A stretch of DNA of 64,000 bases from Paenalicyclobacillus ferrooxydans (GCF_001399675.1 NZ_LJCO01000008.1:124001-188000); one strand, 5' to 3'. Positions 9,518 through 18,682 are shown, numbered from the stretch's first letter. Numbers and translations: made by a program. The notes: generated from the letters alone by a model not told the origin.

Positions 9518-10756
9518 TCATGGCAATTGTTTGGCGTTTGAAGACGGCAAGGTTTTTCTCCAGGACATAGGAATGACAAGATGAATCTGAGTCCCCTCTC
9601 GCTCATGGCTCGTAATGGAAAAGGGACTCCCGATCGCCCGTGCGCGTTCTTGCATGTTGCGAAGGCCATATCCGGTGAAATCTTGACTTTCAGGGCGAAA
9701 CCCTATGCCATTGTCATGGATGTCGAGTGTTATGATGTCGTTCTCTTGATTCAGTTGAATGACCACAAAATCGGCGCGTCCATGCAAGACGGCGTTGTGT
9801 GTGGCTTCCTGAACGATACGGTAGATGTGGACTGCAGTCTCCGGGGGAACCTGAGTGTCGCTCGGTATATTGGTGATGTACGACACCATGAGGTTTGTGT
9901 TTGTCATGGTTTCCGCAAAGGTTTGCAGCGCAGCTACGAGTCCAAGACTGTACAAAACAGCCGGATACAGTGTTTTGGACAGGGCTCGTACCTCTTCGAT
10001 ACTCGTGTCCATTTGCTGTTGAAGTTCACGAATTTTAGCGGACAGCTTCGGGGTGTCGATATGCTTTGCAAGATGACCCAAGCCCAGATTGACTGCGTAC
10101 AGGCTCTGGGAAACACCATCGTGAAGCTCTTGTGAAAGCCGTTTTCTTTCTTCCTCTTGAACCTTCCAAGTTTGGTAAGTAAGCCGCCTCGTCAACCGAA
10201 GTTCTTCTTCTTGCTGCTCAAGCGTAACATCTCGAATTGTGATGACCATGTCTCGTATTCTCGAATCATTTTGGGGCATGAGAAAGGTACGGCTCATTCC
10301 GACTGTGACCCAGCCCTCTGTCCTCGTTGGAAGCTGTGATTCGAAGTAGCTGCGATCGCGCTCTTGGGCGAGCAGACAGCGTTGCTCTCCTGGGGCCAAT
10401 TGCCGTTCTTGGCAGTATCGGCAATACGGTACCGTGTCATTTAAATTCCAACCAGTCATGCGAACGGCAGCTGGGTTTGTATATACAATAGATCGATTAG
10501 GATCCATCACGATAATGCCATCGCTCAGCGAGGTGAATAGTTCACGAAATCTTCCGTACTCCATCTTGCGAAGGTCCCTGGATTCGTGTACAAGTACGGC
10601 GAAGCCGATGATTGAACCAATCAGTAACAACACCATTGCAATGCCGAGACTGGTGTCTCTGAAGCGAAGATATGCTGCGAGAAGAAACCCTGTCCCAATC
10701 AGCATTGTCCACGTAATTCGAACAAACCCCAAGACCCGTGCAGATGGCTCCACCAT
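9518..10756 (-). CDS. NarL-partner sensor histidine kinase with cysteine-containing PAS domain
   Basis: I choose the ATG at 10756 (MVEPSARV), which has a GGAGAGG ribosome binding site 5 bp upstream, rather than the longest frame to 10840. The 412-aa product has two N-terminal membrane helices (~10-30, 36-57) and a PAS domain (~75-180). A HisKA_3 dimerisation domain follows with ERKRLSQELHDGVSQSL (His212), then an HATPase domain with the G box GYGLRNMQERA. The PAS domain carries Cys112, Cys115 and Cys127, a C-x2-C-x11-C arrangement. This recalls redox or iron-sulfur oxygen sensors such as NreB, although NreB uses four cysteines. Operon with the response regulator. Confidence 0.9.
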   Translation of the reverse strand: MVEPSARVLGFVRITWTMLIGTGFLLAAYLRFRDTSLGIAMVLLLIGSIIGFAVLVHESRDLRKMEYGRFRELFTSLSDGIIVMDPNRSIVYTNPAAVRMTGWNLNDTVPYCRYCQERQLAPGEQRCLLAQERDRSYFESQLPTRTEGWVTVGMSRTFLMPQNDSRIRDMVITIRDVTLEQQEEELRLTRRLTYQTWKVQEEERKRLSQELHDGVSQSLYAVNLGLGHLAKHIDTPKLSAKIRELQQQMDTSIEEVRALSKTLYPAVLYSLGLVAALQTFAETMTNTNLMVSYITNIPSDTQVPPETAVHIYRIVQEATHNAVLHGRADFVVIQLNQENDIITLDIHDNGIGFRPESQDFTGYGLRNMQERARAIGSPFSITSHEREGTQIHLVIPMSWRKTLPSSNAKQLP

Positions 10757-10856
10757 TCCAACCTCTCCATTACGGAATCTGCTCTTCAGATATCCTGCGT
10801 TAGGTATACATCTTATCCCGATAAATAACGAGATTTCCAATCAGGTGTTTACCCTA

Positions 10857-10873
10857 ATCGGGTTTTACCCGAT
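10857..10873. promoter_or_regulatory. Perfect inverted repeat, candidate operator (copy 2)
   Basis: ATCGGGT-TTT-ACCCGAT is a perfect palindrome with 7-bp arms, 101 bp upstream of the kinase start and 175 bp upstream of the second bd-oxidase start, in the divergent region. With the following G it matches the site at 7649-7666 in 15 of 18 positions. Confidence 0.45.
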
Positions 10874-10976
10874 GGAACACCTCTGTGGACAGACGTACCA
10901 TGACAGAGAACCGCGCGTGGGTTCTTCGTCGTTCATAGTCTGGCCGTTTGGCGCACAATCAATGAATTTGAAAGGT

Positions 10977-10990
10977 TGTCGTCTACGACA
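10977..10990. promoter_or_regulatory. Short inverted repeat upstream of second bd oxidase
   Basis: TGTCGT-CT-ACGACA has 6-bp perfect arms and lies 57 bp upstream of the oxidase start codon. It is a possible operator; no binding protein can be assigned. Confidence 0.3.
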
Positions 10991-11047
10991 TCAGAAGACA
11001 ATGGTCAACCTGTTTACCGATGAAATACCCGCAAGGAGTTGAGACAT

Positions 11048-12409
11048 ATGTCACATGTAATGATGGCACGTGCACTGTTTGGGATTACCCTGGGTTATCA
11101 CATTGCCTATGCGACCATTTCTGTGGGAGCACCAATGTTGATTGTTGTGGCTGAAATCCTTCACCTGAAGACAGGTCAGGAAATATATCGATTATTTGCG
11201 AAGCGTGTCACGATGGTACTGGTTCTCTTGGTCGGCGTTGGGCTCGTTACTGGGACGACGGTTGCGGTCATGTTATCGGTCCTCTGGCCAGGATTTATGA
11301 AAACAGTCGGTCAGGTTATTAACCTTCCCTTTCAAATTGAGGTCTTTGCTTTCATGCTGGAATCGTTGTTCCTAGCCATCTATATCTATGGCGGACAACG
11401 CTTGTCAGCCCGTACCCGAATTATCAGCGCGGGATTGGTATCTGTCGGCAGCGGACTGTCAGCTCTTCTCATCACAGATGTAAATGCATTCATGAATACC
11501 CCGGTCGGATTTCAATGGGTGAATGGAAGGGTCACAGATGCACATCCCTGGCAAGCAATGCTCAGTCCTGCGATGCCTACTGAACTTGCTCACGTGTTGG
11601 TGTCCGCTTATATGACGGTGGGGTTTGTCTTCGCAGCTATTGCCGCAAAGGGTCTTTTGAAGCGGGGTATAACAAAGGTTGAACGAGACTACCACAACAA
11701 GGTGCTGCGCTTGACGATTATATTTGGGGGCGTGATGGCGGTTGCAACCGCTGTAATCGGAGATGCGTCGGGGAAGTTCTTAGCTCACTTTCAGCCAGAG
11801 AAGTTAGCTGCTGCAGAAGGATTGTTTCAAACAACTCATCATGCACCACTTGTTATCGGTGGGGTCGTCAATGCAGCCACCGGGAAGGTTGTCGGAGGTA
11901 TCGCTATCCCAGGGTTGCTGAGTTTTCTTGCCACCGGAAGCCTGTCGGGTCAAGTCACTGGATTGGACGCATTTCCAAGGACAACCTGGCCGCCGCTCTT
12001 CGTCCACAGTTTGTTTGATGTGATGGTGAGCATTGGTTCCTTCTCTATCGCGGTCGCTGGGGTTTATGTTCTGTACTTGTGGCGCCAAAGAAGCATGCCG
12101 AGATGGCTGCTTTGGACCATCGTAACAACTGGGATTTTGTCCATGGGCGGCATTGAAGACGGTTGGGTCATTGCTGAGATTGCGCGACAACCATGGATGA
12201 TTTATGGATACCTGCACGTCTCTCAAGCGGTTACGGCTTCGGGAGGCATCAGCTGGATGTTCGGCGGATTTCTATCTCTTTACACTGTACTCCTGGCGGG
12301 TACAATTTGGGCACTTCGAGTGTATTTCCGCAAGCATCCATTACCGACAGACGGGATGTCCTGCTCCACGGAAACAAGTCCAGTGAAGAAGCGAGGTGTG
12401 TCAGCATGA
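11048..12409 (+). CDS. Second cytochrome bd-type quinol oxidase, subunit I (divergent)
   Basis: A 453-aa CydA-family protein clearly different from the cydA at 6043-7449. It keeps key positions: LGYHIAYATISVG (heme His in place of VYHF), FMLESLFL (acidic residues), AFMNTPVGF, AHVLVSAYMTVGF (heme His) and IARQPW for GRQPW. The start is the ATG at 11048, 9 bp after AAGGAG; a TTG nine bases earlier is less likely. The substrate is presumably menaquinol. The stop overlaps the next start as ATGA. Confidence 0.88.
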   Translation: MSHVMMARALFGITLGYHIAYATISVGAPMLIVVAEILHLKTGQEIYRLFAKRVTMVLVLLVGVGLVTGTTVAVMLSVLWPGFMKTVGQVINLPFQIEVFAFMLESLFLAIYIYGGQRLSARTRIISAGLVSVGSGLSALLITDVNAFMNTPVGFQWVNGRVTDAHPWQAMLSPAMPTELAHVLVSAYMTVGFVFAAIAAKGLLKRGITKVERDYHNKVLRLTIIFGGVMAVATAVIGDASGKFLAHFQPEKLAAAEGLFQTTHHAPLVIGGVVNAATGKVVGGIAIPGLLSFLATGSLSGQVTGLDAFPRTTWPPLFVHSLFDVMVSIGSFSIAVAGVYVLYLWRQRSMPRWLLWTIVTTGILSMGGIEDGWVIAEIARQPWMIYGYLHVSQAVTASGGISWMFGGFLSLYTVLLAGTIWALRVYFRKHPLPTDGMSCSTETSPVKKRGVSA

Positions 12410-13461
12410 CACTCATTCATGTGGGTGCAGGTTTGATCTGGCTGCTCATCCTTGTCTATGGCATTCTCGGCGCAATCGACTTTGGGTCAAGTTTCTGGCG
12501 CTGGTATTTCAATCGGCGGGGTGAATGGAACGCAGAAGCCATCGCGAGAAATTACGTCAGTCCAACGTGGGAACTGATTAATGCGTTTCTGATTCTGATT
12601 CCGGTGACCCTTGTGGGATTGTTCCCGGGTGCTGTGTTTGCGTATGGAACGGTGCTGCTCGTACCAGCGACACTCCTTTTGGCCTTGATCGCTCTGCGCG
12701 GCGCGTATTGGCAGTTTGGCTATGCATCAGCCCATCGGCAAAGCCAAACGATTCTGGTGGTTGGTATTACAGGTTTGATATTGCCGGGAGTATTTTCAAC
12801 CTTGTTGCCGTTGTCGCAAGGTGGTTTCGTCAATGTGATGGACGGGGTGTCTCGGCTCCGGACGCTTTACTTCTTCATGAGTCCAGCTGTTTATCTGTAC
12901 ACGGTGTTTGGCATCACATTGGCTCTGTATGTGGCTGCTCTCTTTCTCAGTCGTTACGCGTACCTTGGCCGACAATTCTCTGTGTATGCCCGCTACCGCA
13001 GGCAAGCTCTCTGGACTGGACCCGTGAGCCTCATCGCGGGGGTTGCCGCGGTAACCGTACGGGTGCCGGGGAGTCTCAACATGGCAGCGCGGATGATGCA
13101 TTGGTGGCCCATATTGGCTGCTTCACTTGCGTCATTCGCTGTGTCCTACGGAGCCTTATGGTGGGCTGGACGTTTTGGCAAGACAGACAAGGGACTCAGG
13201 TTCCTCAATATCTCCCTGGTGTTTACGTTAGTTCAGTTAACGACGGCACACTTTGCTTACGGTCTTGCACATGCTGTCTATTGGCTCTACCCCTATGTGA
13301 CCTTTGCCAATTCGGTCTCGAATCCCATCATGTTCCGAGCAACGTTGCTTGTACTTGGCGTAGGAATGCTCATTCTGACACCTGGATTTTTGTGGTTTCG
13401 TCATCTGTTTATTACGGACCGCGATTACGTATCCGGGAGGTCCACCACAGGTTCACAGTGA
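12406..13461 (+). CDS. Second bd-type oxidase, subunit II
   Basis: A 351-aa CydB-family membrane protein. The start MTLIHVGAGLIWLLILVYGI and LGAIDFGSSFW match the CydB N terminus (compare LEGFDFGVG). About nine hydrophobic helices follow. The ATG is embedded in the subunit I stop (ATGA), so translation is coupled. A longer frame extends back to 12193 within subunit I but has no reason to be used. Sequence differs strongly from the cydB at 4985-5998, so this is an old paralogue or acquired oxidase rather than a recent duplication. Confidence 0.85.
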   Translation: MTLIHVGAGLIWLLILVYGILGAIDFGSSFWRWYFNRRGEWNAEAIARNYVSPTWELINAFLILIPVTLVGLFPGAVFAYGTVLLVPATLLLALIALRGAYWQFGYASAHRQSQTILVVGITGLILPGVFSTLLPLSQGGFVNVMDGVSRLRTLYFFMSPAVYLYTVFGITLALYVAALFLSRYAYLGRQFSVYARYRRQALWTGPVSLIAGVAAVTVRVPGSLNMAARMMHWWPILAASLASFAVSYGALWWAGRFGKTDKGLRFLNISLVFTLVQLTTAHFAYGLAHAVYWLYPYVTFANSVSNPIMFRATLLVLGVGMLILTPGFLWFRHLFITDRDYVSGRSTTGSQ

Positions 13462-13546
13462 CGGCAAGTAGGGGACAGTCGGTATGGTGCAACTCAGTTC
13501 CTGGCAAACTACGTCTCAGTGCACGTTGTGACGTGGAGGGCTGTAC

Positions 13547-14407
13547 ATGGCAACTACGCCAGAAGTTTTGTATCAATCGCTGTTCGCTTTCGTCGTCTTG
13601 TTTATCCTGGCTCGGATCATGGGGAAACGTCAGGTTGCCCAGTTAAACTTCTTTGACTATATCGCGGGTATCACCATCGGGAACATTGCCGCTTCGTGGT
13701 CGCTGGATGAAATCCGTGACCTGCACGCTATTATCGCATTGCTCATCTGGACGGCTCTCTCACTAATCATGTCTTGGCTGCAAAGAAAATCACATCGTGC
13801 ACGCCTCTTGATTGATGGGAGACCGACCGTATTGATTCGGAACGGCAATGTTTTGGATGGGAACTTGAAGAAGGCGAAGCTCGACATCGACGAAATGATG
13901 TTGCTGCTTCGCACCAAAAACGCTTTTAAGCTTGCGGATGTCGAGTTTGCCATTCTGGAGACAAACGGAACACTGAACGTCATGAGAAAATCTGATGTGG
14001 AACCCCTCACGCCGAAAGCTGCCGGGATTCCGGTCTTGTCAGAGCGTGAACCACGAGTCTTGATCGTGGACGGAAATGTGATGGAGCAGTCCCTGGACAG
14101 AAGCGGCTATACGAAAGAGTGGCTGTACGGGGAAATCCTGAAACAGGGTGCAAAGCGATTCGAAGACGTTTTTCTTGCTCAGGTAGACTCAAATGGCAGT
14201 TTGTACGTGGACTTGTACTCTGACCCCCAGAAAGAACCACAAGTTAAAGAGAAACCCTTACAAGCAGCGTCGTTGAAGAAGATTCAGGCTGACCTTGAAA
14301 ATTTCGCATTGGAAACCAAAAATCCGGAAGCAAAGGCCTTGTATACAACGTGTTCACAACAACTGCAGGAAGTGATTGAAAAGGTGGGGCCGTATTTAAA
14401 GGGATAA
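13547..14407 (+). CDS. DUF421 (YetF-like) membrane protein fused to a DUF1657 domain
   Basis: A 286-aa protein. Residues 1-80 hold three membrane helices with the DUF421 signature ARIMGKRQVAQLNFFDYIAG. Residues ~85-215 are the cytosolic YetF domain (PTVLIRNGNVLDGNLKKAKL and LLRTKNAFKLADVEFAILE). The last ~50 residues, from LKKIQADLENFALETKNPEA to the end, resemble the small DUF1657 protein. In many Bacillales DUF1657 is a separate gene next to DUF421 and SpoVA-type genes in spore heat-resistance islands. A GTGGAGGG ribosome binding site precedes the ATG. Biochemical function is not established; a spore inner-membrane role is an inference. Confidence 0.8.
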   Translation: MATTPEVLYQSLFAFVVLFILARIMGKRQVAQLNFFDYIAGITIGNIAASWSLDEIRDLHAIIALLIWTALSLIMSWLQRKSHRARLLIDGRPTVLIRNGNVLDGNLKKAKLDIDEMMLLLRTKNAFKLADVEFAILETNGTLNVMRKSDVEPLTPKAAGIPVLSEREPRVLIVDGNVMEQSLDRSGYTKEWLYGEILKQGAKRFEDVFLAQVDSNGSLYVDLYSDPQKEPQVKEKPLQAASLKKIQADLENFALETKNPEAKALYTTCSQQLQEVIEKVGPYLKG

Positions 14408-14503
14408 CCGACAGGTCAGTTTGGCAACGATTCGAAGCATATTTGTCCTAACGCGGCGTATGGTGGTAAATGTACCAACTTGTCCGCCGTTGGAGGGGTG
14501 AAT

Positions 14504-15412
14504 GTGCACGGGGAATTGACTGCCTTGCTATCAGCAACCTGTTACGCCGTCTCAAACCTCTTAATCCGGAAAGGGCAGGACGACACACTACCTTCTGATT
14601 ACGGACTGTTTCCCGTCTTGTTGATCACAGGAGTCATTCTGTCGATCACTTTGACTATCGATGTTTCATATGACAGAGGGCCCTTGATGGATAAAGGCTT
14701 GGCGGGAACCATGGGTATTTTGTTCTGTGCTCTGTCTGGACTGTTAGCGACACTTTTCGGACGCCTCGCACTTTACACAGCGATATCCCGGATTGGAGCT
14801 ACACGAGGTTCTATCATTGCAGCGATGTCTCCGCTCGTTACACTGACGGTGGCACTGGTCATTTTGCGAGAACGGTTGACGCTCTTTGATAAAACTGGCA
14901 TCGGTGTTTTGCTGGTTGGTGTGTTCTTGCTGCTCTTCGAACAAAAACTGTTTCCAACGAGGTTTGCGCCAAGTGATGTTGTAAAGAGCGGTATCGCGAT
15001 TGCCGTTTGGGCAACTTTGTTCCAGGGAGTTGGGTACGCCTTTCGCAAAGTTGGCATACTGTACCCGATTGACTCGCTCTTTGCCGGCGTTGTCGACACC
15101 TGGGCTGCTCTGCTCTTGTACATCGTTTTTCTGTCTCTAACGGGCCGACTAGTTCCGCTTCTCAGGCACTACTGGTCCCATATGAACCTCTCTATCGTCT
15201 CGGCTGGTGTTGTCATGTCAGCCGCGGTATATCTGTTTTTTGAGGCTGTATCAGACGTTCCCGTATCCACGGTGTCTGTCATCATGGGTACGCAACCTGT
15301 CATTGTGGCACTTCTCGCAGGCCTGTTCATGAATAAACTGGAACGGCTGACGATAGCCACCTGGTTGAGCTCACTGATTGTGTGTGTGGGCGTCATCTTG
15401 CTTGGTATCTAG
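14504..15412 (+). CDS. EamA/DMT-superfamily transporter
   Basis: About 302 aa with ten hydrophobic helices in two EamA repeats. The first repeat has LSATCYAVSNLLIRKG and SRIGATRGSIIAAMSPLVTL; the second ends SVIMGTQPVIVALLAGLFMN. The family moves small metabolites across the cell membrane; the substrate is unknown. I place the start at GTG 14504, 7 bp after GGAGG, rather than the TTG at 14480. The gene stands alone between the DUF421 fusion and a short convergent gene. Confidence 0.85.
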   Translation: MHGELTALLSATCYAVSNLLIRKGQDDTLPSDYGLFPVLLITGVILSITLTIDVSYDRGPLMDKGLAGTMGILFCALSGLLATLFGRLALYTAISRIGATRGSIIAAMSPLVTLTVALVILRERLTLFDKTGIGVLLVGVFLLLFEQKLFPTRFAPSDVVKSGIAIAVWATLFQGVGYAFRKVGILYPIDSLFAGVVDTWAALLLYIVFLSLTGRLVPLLRHYWSHMNLSIVSAGVVMSAAVYLFFEAVSDVPVSTVSVIMGTQPVIVALLAGLFMNKLERLTIATWLSSLIVCVGVILLGI

Positions 15413-15424
15413 TTGACGTCTGCA

Positions 15425-15649
15425 CTAGGCACCAATGGCATCTTCTTGCGCAGGTTTCCCGTCCGCAACTGCGGTCGCGCGAAGGCTGTTCACATGTCCA
15501 GTTAATGCCTCTTTTCGGGAAGTGATGTTGCACACGCCGAGCGCGTAATCAACCCCGTTGATTCGTCGAAATCCGGTTGAGAACTGTCGCTTAACTTCTG
15601 AAGCTAGGTGAAGGCAATCGCAATTCAAGCAATATACGAAGCTTTCCAC
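15425..15649 (-). CDS. Small hypothetical protein with CxxCxC motif
   Basis: A 74-aa frame with a GTG start preceded by GAAGGGA. The start MESFVYCLNCDCLHLASEVK contains CLNCDC, which could bind a metal. No membrane segment. I do not recognise a family. It is kept because of its ribosome binding site and because it fills the space between two convergent transcription units. Confidence 0.45.
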   Translation of the reverse strand: MESFVYCLNCDCLHLASEVKRQFSTGFRRINGVDYALGVCNITSRKEALTGHVNSLRATAVADGKPAQEDAIGA

Positions 15650-15743
15650 ACGTGTTCCCTTCTCTCTACGAATACTTTACATATTATTCGACAAAGTCTC
15701 GCAGTTTCTGACGGTACTTGATCGAAAACAGTTGCGAAATAGA

Positions 15744-15776
15744 AATCAACCCCAACGAATATTGTCAGGGTTGATT
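15744..15776 (-). terminator. Terminator after the CBS/zinc-ribbon gene
   Basis: The 9-bp perfect stem AATCAACCC/GGGTTGATT with a 15-nt loop is followed on the minus strand by TCTATTT. It lies 82 bp past the stop codon of the aconitase-CBS operon. Confidence 0.6.
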
Positions 15777-15857
15777 GTTTCGCCTGGGCTTCAACAGCCA
15801 TTCAAATCGGTCGTTGTACACTTTCACGTGATATCACCCGTGTTCATTCAGTGCGGA

Positions 15858-16391
15858 TTAATCCTCGGTGTACATTGCAAAATCACTCGGGCCTGCGCCG
15901 CAGGCCGGGCATTCGGATGGAACGCCGTGGTTTCGCTTTACCAGTTCACCGCACTCCGTACACCTGTAGGTGAGGTGCATCGCAAAGGTTCGCACTTCTA
16001 AGACCTGACGAGGATGACCGCTTTGAGTCTTCGCTTCATCAACGGCCCAGTGTACCTGAGGAATGATTCCCTGATATGTGCCGTCGTGATCGACCACCAT
16101 GATGGTGCGATGGGGGATAGGGGACTCGGCATCATGGTTCAAGTCTTCCAGTGCAAATGCGCGATCACAGATCAGTGCGTCCTCACAACAGACGTTCGTG
16201 ACGCTGTCTTCATCAGAACCTCTGTAGTCCAAGAGTGATGATTTCTGGACTGCACCATGGTATCTGCCGCTGTCATCAACAACTGGAATGACGTCGAGAG
16301 CGGACCTGGCCACGCGGCGTTTAGCATCTGCTACGGAGGACGTGGGGCGGAGGATGAGATCCGAATCGAGCATCACTTCGTTTGCTTTCAT
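15858..16391 (-). CDS. CBS-domain protein with C-terminal rubredoxin-like zinc ribbon
   Basis: A 177-aa protein. Residues 1-120 form a CBS pair: MLDSDLILRPTSSVADAKRR, DVIPVVDDSGRYHGAV, then RTIMVVDHDGTYQGIIP. CBS pairs usually bind adenine nucleotides. Residues ~140-170 hold a four-cysteine knuckle (Cys144, Cys147, Cys161, Cys164) like the rubredoxin end of rubrerythrins. The ATG overlaps the aconitase stop as ATGA, so the two proteins are made together. A regulatory or iron-sulfur-related role for aconitase is a reasonable guess; no function is known from sequence alone. Confidence 0.8.
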   Translation of the reverse strand: MKANEVMLDSDLILRPTSSVADAKRRVARSALDVIPVVDDSGRYHGAVQKSSLLDYRGSDEDSVTNVCCEDALICDRAFALEDLNHDAESPIPHRTIMVVDHDGTYQGIIPQVHWAVDEAKTQSGHPRQVLEVRTFAMHLTYRCTECGELVKRNHGVPSECPACGAGPSDFAMYTED

Positions 16392-18469
16392 GCACTTTCA
16401 CCGTCCTTACGGCCAGATGATGTGACTTCGTGAGGCTTTCCCGGTCGGAACTGTCCATTGCTCGACACCATGGTCGATTCGCCAAGGTGTCCGGCGGCTT
16501 CGACAGCACTCTGGGTAACTGTGCTGCCTTCTTCGGCTTGGCTGTGCTTAATGTGATTTAAGAGCCCGCCGGAGAAGAGGATATTTCGCTGTCGCTCGGA
16601 TACGTCGCAGACGGTCTTGATCTCTCGACCCGATCCGATGCGTACAACAATCTCTGAGCCGCTCTGAAGCTGCTTCTGGACATCGTCGATGATGAGCTCA
16701 TCGAAGCTTGAGACGAGTTCGTAATCGGCTTCATCCGCGAAACGAAGCGGGAGAATACCGAAGTTGATGAGGTTGGAGCGGTGAATGCGCGCAAATGATT
16801 TCGCGATGACGGCTTTCACACCCAAGTACATCGGGGCGAGGGCAGCGTGCTCGCGGCTCGAACCTTGTCCGTAGTTTGCACCCGCAACAATGAAACCGCC
16901 GTTGTTCTCCTTAGCCCGTTTTGGGAAATCGGGATCGACCCGGATAAACACGAATTCACTGATGGCAGGGATGTTCGAACGCAAAGGCAGGATTTTCGAT
17001 CCAGCTGGCATGATGTGGTCTGTCGTGATGTTGTCCCCGACTTTAATGAGCACCTTGCCTTCCATCTTCTCTTCGAGCGGACCACGAATCGGGAGAGGCT
17101 TAATGTTCGGGCCACGGACAACTTCCACGCTGTCGGGGTCTTCGGATGGTTCGATAATCATCCCTGTATCGTTGGTGTCATACACCTCTGGTTCCTTCTC
17201 TGTTACGTAGTCGCCTTCGAAGTCGCGGGGGTCTGTCAAGATACCCCGAAGCGCAGACACAGCGGCGGTTTCCGGACTGCACAGATAGACCTTGGCATCT
17301 GGTGTTCCGGACCTGCCTTCAAAGTTTCGATTAAAGCTGCGCAGGCTGATACCACCCGATTTCGGGGCTTGACCCATACCAATGCAGGGACCGCAGGCTG
17401 ACTCGAGGATCCGAGCCCCAGCAGAGATGATGTCTGCCAAGATACCGTTGCGGGCAATCGTCGCGAACACCTGTCTTGACCCGGGGGTGAGGGTCATCTG
17501 CACGTTCTGTGCAACGCGCTTTTTGCGCAAGACGTGACCGGCAATGGCCAGATCGTGAAAGGATGAATTCGTGCAGGAACCGATGCATACTTGGTCCAGT
17601 TTTAGACCTTGGATGGACCGGACGGTGGCCACGTTGTCCGGGCTGTGCGGCTGTGCTATCAGCGGTTCGAGCTCAGAGAGGTTAATCTCAATCAGTTCAT
17701 CATACCTTGCGCCTTCATCGGGCCCCAGTTCGCGCCACATCTTTTCCCTGTTTTGACGTTTAAAGTAGGAGAGCGTGATGTGATCGCTTGGAAAGATGGA
17801 AGTTGTCGCTCCGAGTTCTGCACCCATGTTGCAAATGGTGGCCCGTTCCGGCACAGTCAGGTCTTCAATCCCATCCCCGTGGTATTCGAATACCTTCCCT
17901 ACGCCGCCTTTGACGGTGAGCCTGCGGAGCATCTCCAGGATAATATCTTTGGCCGCGACCCATGGTTGGCGTTTTCCCGTCAGTTTCACTCCAACCACTT
18001 TTGGCATCGGCATTCCAAAGGGTCCGCCTGCCATCGCAACTGCGACATCAAGACCGCCTGCACCAATTGCAAGCATTCCGGCCCCGCCGGATGTAGGCGT
18101 GTGAGAGTCTGAGCCAAGCAGGATGTAGCCCGGTTCGGAAAACCGTTCGAGATGAACTTGATGGCAGATCCCGTTCCCTGGACGAGAGAAGTAAACCCCG
18201 TGTTTTTGGGCGAAGGTTTGGAGGAAAACGTGATCGTCCATATTCTCATATCCGGTCTGCAATGTGTTGTGGTCAACGTAGCTGACTGACACACGGGTCC
18301 GCACCTTCGGAATCCCCATGGCCTCAAACTGCAGATAAGCCATCGTGCCAGTCGCGTCTTGGGTTAACGTGTGGTCGACTTTGACCAGCACTTCTTCGCC
18401 GGGCCGCACGTTATCTGCGGTAGAAATCATGTGTTCGCGGATAATTTTCATGGTCAGATTTTCTGACAT
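16388..18469 (-). CDS. Aconitate hydratase (bacterial AcnA-type variant, ~690 aa)
   Basis: Interconverts citrate and isocitrate in the TCA and glyoxylate cycles with a [4Fe-4S] cluster. The three cluster ligands are visible: the Cys in GSCTNSS and the two in ESACGPCIGMG. Other motifs are LGSDSHTPTSGGAGMLAIGA and the swivel-domain YGQGSSREHAALAP. The overall form, with a shorter N-terminal part than classic AcnA (~900 aa), fits the putative aconitase family first seen in Aquifex and Thermotoga. GGGAGG precedes the ATG. The ~40 residues at the C-terminal end are low-complexity. Coupled to the downstream CBS gene and divergent from an acyl-CoA dehydrogenase. Confidence 0.93.
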   Translation of the reverse strand: MSENLTMKIIREHMISTADNVRPGEEVLVKVDHTLTQDATGTMAYLQFEAMGIPKVRTRVSVSYVDHNTLQTGYENMDDHVFLQTFAQKHGVYFSRPGNGICHQVHLERFSEPGYILLGSDSHTPTSGGAGMLAIGAGGLDVAVAMAGGPFGMPMPKVVGVKLTGKRQPWVAAKDIILEMLRRLTVKGGVGKVFEYHGDGIEDLTVPERATICNMGAELGATTSIFPSDHITLSYFKRQNREKMWRELGPDEGARYDELIEINLSELEPLIAQPHSPDNVATVRSIQGLKLDQVCIGSCTNSSFHDLAIAGHVLRKKRVAQNVQMTLTPGSRQVFATIARNGILADIISAGARILESACGPCIGMGQAPKSGGISLRSFNRNFEGRSGTPDAKVYLCSPETAAVSALRGILTDPRDFEGDYVTEKEPEVYDTNDTGMIIEPSEDPDSVEVVRGPNIKPLPIRGPLEEKMEGKVLIKVGDNITTDHIMPAGSKILPLRSNIPAISEFVFIRVDPDFPKRAKENNGGFIVAGANYGQGSSREHAALAPMYLGVKAVIAKSFARIHRSNLINFGILPLRFADEADYELVSSFDELIIDDVQKQLQSGSEIVVRIGSGREIKTVCDVSERQRNILFSGGLLNHIKHSQAEEGSTVTQSAVEAAGHLGESTMVSSNGQFRPGKPHEVTSSGRKDGESA

Positions 18470-18616
18470 TATGTAGCCTCCCGATGGTTACTGTGCAATA
18501 GTATGGATTCAATTGGGGCTTCTATACAGGATTTGGAGGCTGCCAATGTACCTGGAGACTCGCAATTCTATGGGATCGTTCTATATTTTTCGTTCAAGAA
18601 ATTGTAGAATCAAACT

Positions 18617-18630
18617 AACGGTCGGTCGTT
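18617..18630. promoter_or_regulatory. Possible TetR-type operator upstream of acyl-CoA dehydrogenase
   Basis: AACG-GTCGGT-CGTT is a short inverted repeat with a GGTCGGTC core resembling operators of TetR regulators of fatty-acid genes. It lies 53 bp before the dehydrogenase start. The arms are short, so confidence is low. Confidence 0.25.
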
Positions 18631-18682
18631 GACTAAGAAATGGATTGAAAGCGTGTACAGGATGCGAAATGGAGGACTCAAT

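Noticed and set aside
12708-13646. 312-aa plus-strand frame inside the second bd oxidase subunit II
   Set aside because: Out-of-frame shadow of the CydB-like gene, with no ribosome binding site and a composition rich in Cys and Arg.
16847-18112. Long plus-strand frames opposite the aconitase gene
   Set aside because: Antisense shadows of a highly conserved enzyme; no start signals or recognisable domains.
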